Of a stretch of 46,770 nucleotides of DNA, positions 28,153 through 36,938 are shown in pieces; positions within the stretch are counted from its first letter, which is position 1, and each line of letters opens with the position of its first letter. A model generated the notes under the pieces. The model was given only the letters and a program-made list of their open reading frames with translations. It was not told where the DNA came from and ran no database searches. The DNA is from Actinomycetota bacterium (GTDB lineage: Bacteria; Actinomycetota; Acidimicrobiia; IMCC26256; VFJJ01), in contig VFJJ01000066.1 of NCBI GenBank assembly GCA_009886115.1, forward strand, positions 1 to 46,770, read 5' to 3'. The translations under genes and the position numbers were made by a program.

Positions 28153-28344
28153 GTGGATCAGCGGCTGCGTGCCCGGCTCGCGTTGCACGGGTTGGCGATC
28201 GTGGTGGCGAGCCTGGTGATCGCCATCCCGTTCGCGATGGTCTTCACCAAGGGCGACGACGAGCCCAGTAGGGTTCTGGCAGCTCATCTCCATGAGAGAT
28301 CGTCGTCGGGAGGGTGCGCTTGGGTACCGACAACGATGAGGTAG
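28153..28344 (+). pseudogene. Truncated membrane-protein fragment
   Basis: GTG 28153 follows a strong GGGGGGAG and opens RLRARLALHGLAIVVASL plus more hydrophobic residues, one good membrane helix (about 10-30). Up to about codon 40 the third positions are G/C-rich. After that the sequence becomes random, overlaps the next gene's start and stops at 28344. It looks like the 5' end of a multi-span protein cut off by a deletion or rearrangement. A 63-residue single-pass protein is possible but less likely. Confidence 0.4.
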
Positions 28345-29231
28345 TCGGCGGATCGGCGCCGCTTCGCCTCGCCGTGATCATCGCCGTGCGCAACGGCGGT
28401 TGGTGCATCGGTGAGCAGCTCGACGCTCTGGCTGCACAGAGCGTCGACGCCGACCTCGTCGAGTCGTGGGAGGTGATCGTGGCCGACAACGGCTCCACAG
28501 ACGACACCCGTCGCGTGGTCGAGGGCCGGATGGCCTCGTTCCCCGAGCTCCGTCTGATCGACGCATCGGGCCAGCGCGGGGCGTCGTTCGCCCGCAACCG
28601 CGCCGTCGACGCCGCCACCGGTTCGCACGTGGCGATCGTCGATGCCGATGATGTCGTCGGCGAAGGCTGGATCAACGGCATGGCCCGGGAACTGGGCGTC
28701 CACCCTGTGGTGGCGGGCTGCCTCGAGTACTCCAGGCTCAACGCGCGAGTCGACGCCACCCTGAAGGCGACGACGGCCCTGTTCGCGAGTGAGGGTTTCC
28801 TCCCGTTTGCCGGCAGCGGGAACCTGGCGATGGACATCGGTATCTACCGTTCGCTCGGCGGCTTCGACGAGCGGTTCCGCAACGCCGGCAACGACGTCGA
28901 CCTCTCGTGGCGCATCCAGCTCACAGGCCACGAGATCTGGTTCGCTCCCGACGTGATCGTGCACGTGCGCGAACGATCGTCACTCTGGTCGTCGTTTCGG
29001 CAGCACCGCATGTACGGCACGCAGGATCCCAGGCTGTACCGGATGTACCGCCAGCACGGAATGCCCAGAGCAACGCTCAAAGTGTCCGTGGCGCGGCTCG
29101 TCATGATGTTCGTGACGGCCCCCCGGGCGTTGAGGAGCCCATCGCATCGCCTGGCCTGGGTAAGACAGTTCGGCAACCGCGTCGGCTGCGTGATCGGCAG
29201 CGTCAGATACCGGACCTGGTACGTCAAGTGA
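28314..29231 (+). CDS. Family 2 glycosyltransferase (paralogue 1)
   Basis: This encodes 305 residues of a GT-A fold enzyme that moves a sugar from a nucleotide-sugar donor. N-terminal LAVIIAVRNGGWCIGEQL, then VADNGSTDDTR and the metal-binding DADD in IVDADDVVG. Later SGNLAMDIGIYRSLGGFDERF and the acidic NDVDLSWR set up acceptor binding. The C-terminal basic part may lie against the membrane, but no clear span is seen. The start is GTG 28314 or, better spaced from GGGAGGG, TTG 28320. It is closely related to the enzyme at 30106: both share WEVxVADNGSTD, P(F/Y)AGSGNLA and a final R-T-W-Y. The two enclose a NodB deacetylase, so surface glycan assembly is likely. Confidence 0.9.
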   Translation: MRLGTDNDEVVGGSAPLRLAVIIAVRNGGWCIGEQLDALAAQSVDADLVESWEVIVADNGSTDDTRRVVEGRMASFPELRLIDASGQRGASFARNRAVDAATGSHVAIVDADDVVGEGWINGMARELGVHPVVAGCLEYSRLNARVDATLKATTALFASEGFLPFAGSGNLAMDIGIYRSLGGFDERFRNAGNDVDLSWRIQLTGHEIWFAPDVIVHVRERSSLWSSFRQHRMYGTQDPRLYRMYRQHGMPRATLKVSVARLVMMFVTAPRALRSPSHRLAWVRQFGNRVGCVIGSVRYRTWYVK

Positions 29232-29330
29232 CCACCCGGACGCCTGAACCCGGGGCGATCCCCCTCTCAGCGGCACCGAGCGTCGCCCGGATGTGCGCCT
29301 GGCCTGGTCCAGGGTTCGCGCCATGCCCGT

Positions 29331-29336
29331 TATGCT
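29331..29336 (+). promoter_or_regulatory. -10 box of the deacetylase-glycosyltransferase operon
   Basis: TATGCT ends 6 nt before ATG 29343. It would drive the deacetylase and the two glycosyltransferases behind it. Confidence 0.5.
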
Positions 29337-29342
29337 GATTCG

Positions 29343-30095
29343 ATGCCTCAGCCGTCGCGCTCCTTCACCGCACTGGCGCATGGTGTTTCCCGCCGAGCCG
29401 CTCGCTACAGCGGGATCTCGGCGGTGGAGCGCCGCGTGCTCGGGTCGATCATGCGGGTCACGGATTCCCCGTCGGTGAGCCTGACCTTCGACGATGGGCC
29501 GCACCCCGACATCACCCCGGCTGTACTCGAGATCCTCGCCCGGCATGGTGCTCGAGCCACGTTCTTCGTCCTGACCGAACCCGCTGCTCGGCACCGGTCG
29601 CTCCTCGCCGAGACCGTCGCCGCGGGGCATGAGATCGCGCTGCACGGGGCGAGCCATGCCCGCCTCACCGGTTCGAGCGATGTCGTGCGGCGGGAGGTCG
29701 TCGACGGCAAGGCCGAACTCGAGGATCTCCTCGGATCGTCGGTGCGCTGGTTCAGACCGTCTTTCGGCGAGCAGACCAAGGCCAGCTTCGCACTCGCCCG
29801 TCGCGCCGGGCTCCAGGTGGTGCTGTGGAGCGTCGACACCAAGGACTACCTCGACGGCGACGTCGACGAGCGCCGGGAACGGCTCCAGGGCGGTTTCACG
29901 CCGGGCGCGATCGTCCTGGCCCACGACGTGCCCACCGGGGGTCACGAGCGGAGCGGCCCCGACGAGGCCAAGCTCCGCTACCTCGAGTGGGTGCTGGACG
30001 CGATCGGGGAGGTCACCTCGACGATCGTCACCGTCACCGACCTGGTGAGCGCCGGACATCCGAAGCGCTCGACCCACTTCCACCGCCCGCGATGA
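29343..30095 (+). CDS. Polysaccharide deacetylase (NodB/CE4 family)
   Basis: This 250-residue enzyme removes N- or O-acetyl groups from polysaccharide. CE4 motifs: TFDDGPH (48-54, catalytic base and metal Asp), HGASH (101-105, metal His pair), RPSFGEQ in place of RPPxG, the Asp/Trp motif in VLWSVDTKDY, and LAHD near the end (general acid His). All catalytic groups look present. No signal peptide is predicted; the Arg-rich N-terminus (SRRAARYSG) suggests a cytoplasmic or membrane-surface protein, so it may act on a lipid-linked sugar at the inner face. It is followed after 10 nt by a glycosyltransferase. Confidence 0.92.
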   Translation: MPQPSRSFTALAHGVSRRAARYSGISAVERRVLGSIMRVTDSPSVSLTFDDGPHPDITPAVLEILARHGARATFFVLTEPAARHRSLLAETVAAGHEIALHGASHARLTGSSDVVRREVVDGKAELEDLLGSSVRWFRPSFGEQTKASFALARRAGLQVVLWSVDTKDYLDGDVDERRERLQGGFTPGAIVLAHDVPTGGHERSGPDEAKLRYLEWVLDAIGEVTSTIVTVTDLVSAGHPKRSTHFHRPR

Positions 30096-30105
30096 TCGGC
30101 GCAGC

Positions 30106-30966
30106 GTGATCACCGTCGTCATTCCGGTACGCAACGGCGCCGAGACGATCGGGGAGCAACTCGTCTCGCTGGCTGCGCAGGAGCATGCCGGCGAGTGGGA
30201 GGTGGTCGTGGCCGACAACGGCTCGACCGACGCGACGCGCAGCGTCGTCGAGCAGTATCGCGACCAACTCCCGGCGCTCCAGCTCGTCGACGCCAGCCGG
30301 CGCCGGGGCCCGGCCCACGCCCGGAACACGGGCGCGGCAGCAGCAGGTGGCGAGATCGTCGCCTTCGTCGACGCCGACGACCGGGTCGAGCCCGGCTGGC
30401 TCGCGGCGATGCAACGGGCAATGGCCGACGAGTCGGTCGGCGCCGTCGGCGGCGCCTTGATCCGGGAGATCGCGGGGAATCCCGTGGGCACCGAAGGTCG
30501 GGCGCTCGGCGACGACCTCGGACGGTGGAGCGGCTTCCTGCCGTACGCGGGGAGCGGGAACCTCGCCGTGAGGCGATCGTTGTTCGAGGAGCTCCACGGG
30601 TTCGACGAGGACTACCTGGCCGACGAGGACGTCGACTTCTCGTGGCGACTCCAGCTCGCCGGCCATCGCCTGGTGTTCGCGCCCGACGCCGTGCTCACCT
30701 ACAAGGAGCGCTCCGACTTCAGGGGCTTGTACCGCCAGTACTACCGGTATGCCCATGAGCATCCCCGCCTTTACCGGCGATTCCGCGGCGACGGCATGAC
30801 CCGTCACGGTCCGAAGCAGGTGCTGAAGAACTGGGCCTCCATCTGCTGGAGGTTCGCTCCGTCGATGACCTCGTACGAGAGCCGACGGCGCTGGGTCCGC
30901 CGCGTCGCCAACGCAACGGGAAGCCTGGCCGGCAGCGTCAAGCACAGAACCTGGTATCTCGATTGA
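30106..30966 (+). CDS. Family 2 glycosyltransferase (paralogue 2)
   Basis: This encodes 286 residues from GTG 30106, 10 nt after the deacetylase stop. GT-A motifs: VVIPVRNGAETIGEQL, VADNGSTDATR, DADD in AFVDADDRVEPGW, SGNLAVRRSLFEELHGFDEDY and DEDVDFSWRLQLAGH, with the acidic EDxDxxWR typical of acceptor binding. Clear similarity to the 28314 enzyme over the whole length points to duplication. Donor and acceptor are unknown. The stop overlaps the TTG start of the next glycosyltransferase as TTGA. Confidence 0.92.
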   Translation: MITVVIPVRNGAETIGEQLVSLAAQEHAGEWEVVVADNGSTDATRSVVEQYRDQLPALQLVDASRRRGPAHARNTGAAAAGGEIVAFVDADDRVEPGWLAAMQRAMADESVGAVGGALIREIAGNPVGTEGRALGDDLGRWSGFLPYAGSGNLAVRRSLFEELHGFDEDYLADEDVDFSWRLQLAGHRLVFAPDAVLTYKERSDFRGLYRQYYRYAHEHPRLYRRFRGDGMTRHGPKQVLKNWASICWRFAPSMTSYESRRRWVRRVANATGSLAGSVKHRTWYLD

Positions 30967-31922
30967 CCACCGAGGATGGCACGACGGCGCATGAGCCGAA
31001 CGACCGACCGACCGTCTCGATCGTCATCCCCACCCACCAGCGGGCCCAGCTGATCGGACGGGCTCTCAGGAGCATCCTGGCCCAGGACATGGTCAGCTGG
31101 GAGGCCTTGGTGGTCGACGACGGCTCGACCGACGGAACCGACGACGCGGTCGCGGCCTTCGCCGATCCGAGGATCCGCTACATCTCCCGCCCGGTGTGTG
31201 GCGGCGTTTCGGCGGCGCGCAACACCGGGCTCGACCACGTCACCGGCGATGTCATCAGCTTCCTCGACTCCGACGACGAGTACCTCCCCGGTGCGCTCAC
31301 GGCGCTGGTCGACGGGCTGCGGGCCTCGCCCGAGGCCTCGGGGGTCAAGGGCCTCATCGAGGGTGACGTCCCGACGCGGGGCCATCCGATGGCGAGCCTC
31401 GCCCGCGTCGAGATGCTCGATCAGCGGACCCACCCAGGGTTGCAGTCGTTCGCGTACCGGCGCTCCCGGGCCGGGCACCTGCGCTTCGACTCGAGCCTCA
31501 GCCGCTCCGAGGACCGGCACTTCATGCTCGAGCTGATGGCCACCGGTCCTGTGGTGACGACCGGGCAGTTCATCGCCCGGCTCCACCACACCTCGGGGAG
31601 CCTCATGTCGTCGCCGTGCTACCAGCCGTGGGCCCGGTTCCTCGCGCTCAACCTCGACGAGATCGCCGCATCGCCGCGCCTGCACAGCTCCTGGGAGCTC
31701 AGGCTGACACGCGTCGCCATCGCCGAAGGCCACGCCCCCGAAGCACGCCGCCACGCCCGTGCCGCGCTCCGCGCCGATCGTCGCAATCCCGAGGCCTGGC
31801 TCGTCGCCGGAGCTGCGGTGTTGGGAGTTGCCCCGCTGCGCTGGGCCGGGGCCCTGATCCGACGCCTGTCGACGAGGCGGGCGCCCGGCAGGCACGGCGA
31901 CGGTTCACGCGCACCACACTGA
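30963..31922 (+). CDS. Family 2 glycosyltransferase, more distant
   Basis: This encodes 319 residues from TTG 30963, a rare start supported by the TTGA overlap with the previous stop. GT-A motifs: VSIVIPTHQRAQLIGRAL, VVDDGSTDGTDD, DSDDEYLPGAL (metal site) and SEDRHFMLEL for the catalytic acidic residue. This one differs from the two paralogues upstream and has a helical C-terminal region (RLTRVAIAEGHAPEARRHARAALR) like a TPR pair, which could bind a partner. It ends 54 nt before the MFS transporter gene. Confidence 0.9.
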   Translation: MTTEDGTTAHEPNDRPTVSIVIPTHQRAQLIGRALRSILAQDMVSWEALVVDDGSTDGTDDAVAAFADPRIRYISRPVCGGVSAARNTGLDHVTGDVISFLDSDDEYLPGALTALVDGLRASPEASGVKGLIEGDVPTRGHPMASLARVEMLDQRTHPGLQSFAYRRSRAGHLRFDSSLSRSEDRHFMLELMATGPVVTTGQFIARLHHTSGSLMSSPCYQPWARFLALNLDEIAASPRLHSSWELRLTRVAIAEGHAPEARRHARAALRADRRNPEAWLVAGAAVLGVAPLRWAGALIRRLSTRRAPGRHGDGSRAPH

Positions 31923-31976
31923 TCGCCCGTCATCACCTCGGGCTCGGTTGATCGCCCGATTACCCTCAGCGGCGCC

Positions 31977-33461
31977 ATGACCAAGACTCCCGACCCGACC
32001 GCGACCGCCCCTGGCGCCGGCGCCGGCGCCGTTGCCGCCGTGCCCGAAACGGGTACCGAACGCGCGGGACCGTCCAGACACGAGCCGACTGCGCGCGATC
32101 TGTTCCGCAACGGTCTGGCACCGTTGACGATCGGCGTGTGCCTCGTCATGACGATCAGCGCCTTCGAGGTGCTGGGCACGGCGACGGCGATGCCCGCCGT
32201 GAAGGACGATCTCGGCGGCCTCAGCTTCTACGGCCTGGCCTTGGCCGCTCCGCTCATCGCTTCGATCGCCGTGATCCCCTACGGCGGAAGGGCCATCGAC
32301 CGGTACGGGCCGGCGCGTCCGCTGGGCGGGGCCCTGGCGCTGTTCGCGGTCGGGGTGCTCTTCGCCGGGGCAGCAACCGAGATGTGGATGGTGGCCGCCT
32401 TCCGGGGTGTGCAGGGCCTCGGTGGAGGCACCCTGTTCGTGCTCCAGCTCGGGATCGTGGGCAAGGCGTACCCGGGGCCGCTGAAGGCCCGGATGCTGGC
32501 ACTGCTGTCAGCCGTGTGGGTCATGCCCGCCCTCATCGGCCCGGGGGTGGCCGGCCTGGTCGCCGATCACCTGAGTTGGCGCTGGGTGTTCTGGGGCGTG
32601 CTCCCCCTGATCGTCGTGTCGGCGGTGCTGTCGATTCCGCCGGTGCGGGCATTGGGCGGCGGGCGTAACCGAGAGGTCCGCACCACCGCCGACGATGCCG
32701 CGCACGCTGGTCTGTTCAGCTGGTGGGGCCCGCCGTTGCTCGCGCTCGGCGTCCTGGCCGTGTCGTCGAGCCTGCGCTCCGACGACGAACGGTTGCTGCC
32801 ATTGGCCGTGGCGGGGACGGTCGCCGGGGCCATCGCGCTCGCCAAGAGCGTGCCCGCGGGGACCCTCGTGGCCCGACCGGGGATCCCGGCCACGGTCGCC
32901 ATGGCCCTGACGGCTGCCCTGTCGTATCTCACCGTCGAGAACTTCGTGCCGCTCGCGCTCACCGACGTGCGGGGACGGTCGAACTCCGAGGCGGGGATTC
33001 CGCTCACCGTCGCCGCGCTGGCCTGGACCGTCGGGTCCGCCGTGGTCGCGAGAACCGCGCCCGAACGCCGTCCGGCTCGCGCCAGCGCCGCCGCGCTGCT
33101 CATCGGCGCCGGCATCACCGCCACCGCAGCCGTCGTCCTGAGCGACGCCCCCTACTGGCTCGTGTACGCGACCCTCGGGATCGCCGCGTTCGGGATGGGC
33201 ATCGTGTTCACGACGGGACAGGTCGTCGCCGTCGAGGCGGCGCCGGCGGGACAGGAGGCCACGGCCGGAGGTGCTGTGCAGCTCGCCAACGAGCTCGGCA
33301 TCGCCGTGGGGGTCGGGATCTCGGGCATCTTCGTCGCCCGCTTCGCCGACGACCTCGAGCGAGGTTTCGTCTGGGCGTTCGCGATGACCATCGCCGCTGC
33401 CGTCACCTGTGCCTGGACGGCCCGGCGCATCCCCACGGGGTCCGGCTCGCGCGAGCGCTAG
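31977..33461 (+). CDS. MFS transporter
   Basis: This encodes 494 residues with about 12-14 hydrophobic spans, beginning after a 40-residue Pro/Ala-rich soluble N-terminus. The first half has FEVLGTATAMPAVKDDLGG and the loop motif YGGRAIDRYGPARPLG (motif A-like, between spans 2 and 3), then FRGVQGLGGGTLFV, typical of the DHA2 drug-efflux branch. It probably exports a small molecule by proton antiport, but the substrate is unknown. A TACCCT box lies 10 nt upstream. It is convergent with the next gene, 13 nt between stops. Placement behind three glycosyltransferases may be incidental. Confidence 0.92.
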   Translation: MTKTPDPTATAPGAGAGAVAAVPETGTERAGPSRHEPTARDLFRNGLAPLTIGVCLVMTISAFEVLGTATAMPAVKDDLGGLSFYGLALAAPLIASIAVIPYGGRAIDRYGPARPLGGALALFAVGVLFAGAATEMWMVAAFRGVQGLGGGTLFVLQLGIVGKAYPGPLKARMLALLSAVWVMPALIGPGVAGLVADHLSWRWVFWGVLPLIVVSAVLSIPPVRALGGGRNREVRTTADDAAHAGLFSWWGPPLLALGVLAVSSSLRSDDERLLPLAVAGTVAGAIALAKSVPAGTLVARPGIPATVAMALTAALSYLTVENFVPLALTDVRGRSNSEAGIPLTVAALAWTVGSAVVARTAPERRPARASAAALLIGAGITATAAVVLSDAPYWLVYATLGIAAFGMGIVFTTGQVVAVEAAPAGQEATAGGAVQLANELGIAVGVGISGIFVARFADDLERGFVWAFAMTIAAAVTCAWTARRIPTGSGSRER

Positions 33462-33474
33462 CCGATCGAAGGGC

Positions 33475-34491
33475 TCAGGGCGACAGCACGGCCCGGGCGA
33501 TCAGATCGGTCCCGAAGGCTGTGAGGATCGCCAGGTACAACAAGCCCGTGGCGCTCATGACCGCCGAGTAGTACTTCTCCCGCAAGGCGATGCGGACCAC
33601 GACCACGAGCGCGATGGTCGTGAGCGCGCACGTCGCCCACGTGTAGCCGAGCACGCCCGACCAGCCGTCGTCGACCTCGCCGCTGAAGACCTGCAGCATC
33701 CCGGTCGGCCACAGCAGCGCCGCGATCTCGACGGGCCAGGTGTAGCCCACCCAACGGTTGATCTCCTCGAGCAGCGATCGCGGCAACCCGGGCTGGGTGA
33801 GATACCAATGGCCGAGCAGCATGGCGTCGGTGACCGCGCCGAGGAAGGCTGCACCGGCGACGAGACGCACCAGGGCCAGGGCGTAGGGGCCGCCAACGGC
33901 ATGGGCTGCGAAGGCCAGACCCACCAGGCCCAGGATGGGAGCCACCAGATCGAGCCCGGGAGCGAACTCGGCGCCGGCGCCGCGGCGGGATGCAGGAGCC
34001 CCCGCCGCCCCGGTGACGACCGAGGAGGCGCGACGTTGGGCTTCGGCCACGGCCACGGGCACGGCTTCGGCCACGGCCACGGGCACGGCTACGGGCTCGG
34101 CCACGGGCTCGGCCACGGCCTCGGCTTCGGCGTCGGCTTCCCGATCCGACGGTCGGTCACGGCCGGCCATGGCCGCGATCGTCTGTCTGCGTTGGGCGCG
34201 GAGGGTTTCACGCCCCGACATCTCGACCGTGCGGCGAGTGATCGAGATGATCAACGCCACGCTCGCCGCCGCGCCCAGGGCGAGCGCCGACACGTCACGA
34301 CCGGCCGCTCCGGCCCCCTCGTGGCCCAGCACGCGACCGAGCACGACACCGAGGAGGGCCATCACGAGGTAGACCGCACGCAGGAGCCAGCCGTAGCCGA
34401 TCCCGGCGATCCGGTGCCGGGTCGTGACCCAGCAAAACGCCAGGCCTCCCGTGGCCCATTGCAGCATCACGGTGGCGGCGTCGAGCTCCAT
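33475..34491 (-). CDS. Conserved-looking membrane protein with Ala/Val/Glu/Pro repeat
   Basis: This encodes 338 residues with about eight hydrophobic segments: roughly three before residue 90 and the rest after 180. The hydrophilic loop between (about 95-175) carries a repeat of the type VAEAVPVA and PVAEPVAV, encoded by 24-bp direct repeats (34040-34087) and decayed copies. The second half has WYLTQPGLPRSLLEEINRW and WPTGMLQVFSG between spans. No motif points to a transport substrate or enzyme activity. The loop is probably cytoplasmic. Start ATG 34491 has no clear Shine-Dalgarno. I do not recognise the family. Confidence 0.75.
   Translation of the reverse strand: MELDAATVMLQWATGGLAFCWVTTRHRIAGIGYGWLLRAVYLVMALLGVVLGRVLGHEGAGAAGRDVSALALGAAASVALIISITRRTVEMSGRETLRAQRRQTIAAMAGRDRPSDREADAEAEAVAEPVAEPVAVPVAVAEAVPVAVAEAQRRASSVVTGAAGAPASRRGAGAEFAPGLDLVAPILGLVGLAFAAHAVGGPYALALVRLVAGAAFLGAVTDAMLLGHWYLTQPGLPRSLLEEINRWVGYTWPVEIAALLWPTGMLQVFSGEVDDGWSGVLGYTWATCALTTIALVVVVRIALREKYYSAVMSATGLLYLAILTAFGTDLIARAVLSP
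34040..34139. repeat. In-frame minisatellite
   Basis: A 24-bp unit (34040-34063) is repeated exactly at 34064-34087 and then decays into GGCCAC/GGGCTC hexamers to about 34139. The unit is eight codons long, so expansion keeps the minus-strand membrane-protein frame. Confidence 0.85.
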
Positions 34492-34561
34492 GCTCCTGCC
34501 ACGATGCCCCGCACGCCCTCACCGGGACGAAACGGGGCACGGGCACCCTCACCCCCGTGCG

Positions 34562-34608
34562 AGCACCTGTCGCTCAAGGGCACCCCACGCCCCTGAGCGA
34601 CAGGTGCT
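34562..34608. repeat. Palindromic element B (shared with 20.2 kb)
   Basis: A perfect 15-bp stem AGCACCTGTCGCTCA / TGAGCGACAGGTGCT with three more G-C pairs across a one-base bulge. It lies between two minus-strand genes, just past the M24 peptidase 3' end, so it may stop that transcript. It shares the 13-mer CACCTGTCGCTCA with element A. Confidence 0.85.
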
Positions 34609-34673
34609 GCAGCGAGGCGCGCTCCGCGACCGGCACGAGCCGCGCGCCGCGGGGCTGTCGCCAGGCGGCGGCT

Positions 34674-35795
34674 TCAGGTCACGATCACGGGTTCGCGGGC
34701 GGCGACGTTGAGGCGATCGGGACCGTCGGGGGTGGCGACGACGATGTCCTCAAGGCGCATCCCCCAGCGCCCGGGCACATAGATGCCCGGCTCGATGCTG
34801 AACGCGTGCCCCGGAGCCACCACCAGCTGGTTGCCCTGCACCATGTAGGGATCTTCGTGGGCCTCGAGGCCGATCCCGTGACCGGTGCGGTGGATGAAGA
34901 ACTCGCCATATCCGTGCTGGGCGATCACGGCCCGGGCCGCGGCGTCGACCGTCTCGCAGGGCACGCCGGCACGGGCGGCCTGCACACCGGCCTCCTGAGC
35001 CGCCGTGAGCACCTCGTAGGCGTCTGCCCACCCGTCGGGCGGACGGCCGACGACGAACATGCGGGTGATGTCGGAGCAATAACCGTGCATGGTGCCGCCG
35101 AAGTCGCACACCACGGCCTCACCCTGCTCGATCACGCGCTCCGACGCCTCGTGGTGGGGGCTGGCGCCGTTGGGGCCACTGGCGACGATGGCGAAGTTCA
35201 CGACGTGGTGACCGTGCTCGAGGATGCGCCGGGCGAACTCGCGGCTCACGTCGGCCTCGGTGCGACCGGCGAACGGGCGATCGCGCATCTCCTCGACGAT
35301 GGCGTCGACCGCGTGGGCGGCGGCGCGAAGCGCCTCGACCTCCACGGGATCCTTGATGCGACGCAACGGGCCCACGACCTCGTTGGCGGCGCTGAAGCGG
35401 GTGTGGGGCAGCGCCTGCTGGAGTTCGAGCACGAACCGACCCCACGTCCGGTCGCCGATGGCCGCCGTCGCCGGTCCGCCCCCGGGCATCGCCTCGTGGC
35501 ACAGACGGGCAACGAGGCGCACCGGGTCGTCGGTCTCGTTCCAGGGCACGATCGTGAAGGCATCGGGTCGTTCGACGACCCGCGGCGCCTCGAGCCTCGG
35601 GACCACGAGCACGGCCTCGCCCTCGCGGGGCAGGACGAGCATCGTGAGCCGCTCGAGCGGCATCGCCTCGTAGCCGGTGAGCCACGGCAGGTCGGCGCCG
35701 ACCGACAACAACGCGACGTCGATGCCGAGCTCGACCATGCGGGCACGCACCCGGGTCATCCGGTCGACGAACGGTGCATGCTCCGAGCGTTCCAT
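34674..35795 (-). CDS. M24 family aminopeptidase (Xaa-Pro peptidase type)
   Basis: This encodes 373 residues. A creatinase-like N-terminal domain (1-140) precedes the pita-bread catalytic domain. All five metal ligands are visible: Asp in CDFGG, Asp in CSDITR, His in RTGHGIG, Glu in FSIEPGIYV and Glu in RLEDIV. It is predicted to release an N-terminal residue ahead of proline in the cytoplasm. The start is ATG 35795, with TACCCT ending 7 nt upstream. It is divergent from the methyltransferase at 35901. The palindromic element B follows its stop. Confidence 0.94.
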   Translation of the reverse strand: MERSEHAPFVDRMTRVRARMVELGIDVALLSVGADLPWLTGYEAMPLERLTMLVLPREGEAVLVVPRLEAPRVVERPDAFTIVPWNETDDPVRLVARLCHEAMPGGGPATAAIGDRTWGRFVLELQQALPHTRFSAANEVVGPLRRIKDPVEVEALRAAAHAVDAIVEEMRDRPFAGRTEADVSREFARRILEHGHHVVNFAIVASGPNGASPHHEASERVIEQGEAVVCDFGGTMHGYCSDITRMFVVGRPPDGWADAYEVLTAAQEAGVQAARAGVPCETVDAAARAVIAQHGYGEFFIHRTGHGIGLEAHEDPYMVQGNQLVVAPGHAFSIEPGIYVPGRWGMRLEDIVVATPDGPDRLNVAAREPVIVT

Positions 35796-35802
35796 CCCCC
35801 AG

Positions 35803-35808
35803 AGGGTA
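35803..35808 (-). promoter_or_regulatory. -10 box of the M24 peptidase gene
   Basis: TACCCT ends exactly 7 nt before ATG 35795, the leaderless geometry seen at other genes here. Confidence 0.5.
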
Positions 35809-35900
35809 GCCCTGCCCGCGATCGGCCCCGACTACCGTTCCCTCGGTCGCGGCGACATCCGTCGGACGCGACACCGCTCCGAGACGGACCACGCCCACCC

Positions 35901-36932
35901 ATGTCATACCGACGGCTCCAACCCGTGATCGCCATGGCCCGCAAGGGTCTGCGTGCCGCGGCGTTCAAGGTCCCCGTCGCCCGACGAGGCATGGAGGCCA
36001 CCCGTCGAGAGCTCACCAGCGCCCTGGCCGACGGGGTGTACGGAGGCAGCTACTTCGGCGACGACCGCGACCCGAACGACCGGATGGGGCTCTCGGGCTA
36101 CGAGCGTTACGACCGGCTCTCGAGCAACGCCGATGTCGCCGCGTACCTGCTCTGGAGGTTCTTCCCGATCACGCGCTCGCTCGATGTGGGCTGTGCGATG
36201 GGTTTCGTGGTGGAAGCCTTGCGGGAGCTCGGGATCGACGCCGCCGGCTCCGACGTGAGCCAGTACGCCGTCGACCACGCCGCCCCGGGTGCCGTCGGAC
36301 ACCTGCGCCGAGGCGACCTGCTCTCACGCCTGCCGTACTCACGCAACCAGTTCGACGTGGTCTCGGCCCTCGAGGTGCTCGAGCACATCGCTCCCGATGA
36401 CGTACCCCGGGCGCTCCGGGAGCTGCGCCGCATCTGCAGCGGTTGGCTCGTCTGTACGATCCCGTCCGCAGGGACCAACGAGCACGGGCCCGGCGGGTGG
36501 TTCAACGTCAAGGTCCGCGACGAGGCGCTGGAGCGCTACCAGACGCTCGGCGACGACTACGACGGACCCGTTCCCTTCGACGACCTGTACCGCGACGCGT
36601 CGGGCGAGCCGATCGAGGGTCACCTCACCGTGGCCTCGTTCCGTTGGTGGACGCGGCGCTTCGAGGAGGCGGGATTCGAGCGGTGTGGCGACGTCGAACG
36701 TCGAATGCACCCGCTGCTCGCCCGGTTCGGGCTCACCAAGTACTGGAACCTCTACGTGCTCCGGGTTCCCGGCACGCCCGTCCCCGACCTCGACCCCGAG
36801 CGACTCCGCACGCCCGACGAGCTCACCGCTCTGGAGCAGCGCTGGCACCTCGACGAACGGGTGGCCGATCCCGCCGACATCGAGGCCGTGCGTTCGGCCC
36901 TCGACCTTCCCGCCGACGCGCCCCTGTGGTGA
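35901..36932 (+). CDS. SAM-dependent methyltransferase (class I)
   Basis: This encodes 343 residues. The Rossmann core begins at LDVGCAMGF (motif I, 94-102), then SDVSQYAVDHA (acidic motif II) and FDVVSALEVLEHI (motif IV). A later insertion (GPGGWFNVKVRDEALERYQ ... HLTVASFRWWTRRFEEAGF) fits the SAM-methyltransferases found in surface-glycan clusters. The C-terminal 70 residues are an acidic extension. The ATG at 35901 sits on a plausible protein start; a long open frame upstream of it to 34557 is a shadow. The neighbours suggest modification of a sugar, but no substrate is shown. A strong hairpin terminator follows. Confidence 0.88.
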   Translation: MSYRRLQPVIAMARKGLRAAAFKVPVARRGMEATRRELTSALADGVYGGSYFGDDRDPNDRMGLSGYERYDRLSSNADVAAYLLWRFFPITRSLDVGCAMGFVVEALRELGIDAAGSDVSQYAVDHAAPGAVGHLRRGDLLSRLPYSRNQFDVVSALEVLEHIAPDDVPRALRELRRICSGWLVCTIPSAGTNEHGPGGWFNVKVRDEALERYQTLGDDYDGPVPFDDLYRDASGEPIEGHLTVASFRWWTRRFEEAGFERCGDVERRMHPLLARFGLTKYWNLYVLRVPGTPVPDLDPERLRTPDELTALEQRWHLDERVADPADIEAVRSALDLPADAPLW

Positions 36933-36938
36933 CGCGCA

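Noticed and set aside
33409-34596. Plus-strand frame with Gly-His repeats opposite the membrane protein
   Set aside because: It is the complement of the Ala/Val/Glu/Pro repeat; the minus strand has well-spaced membrane helices and proper codon bias.
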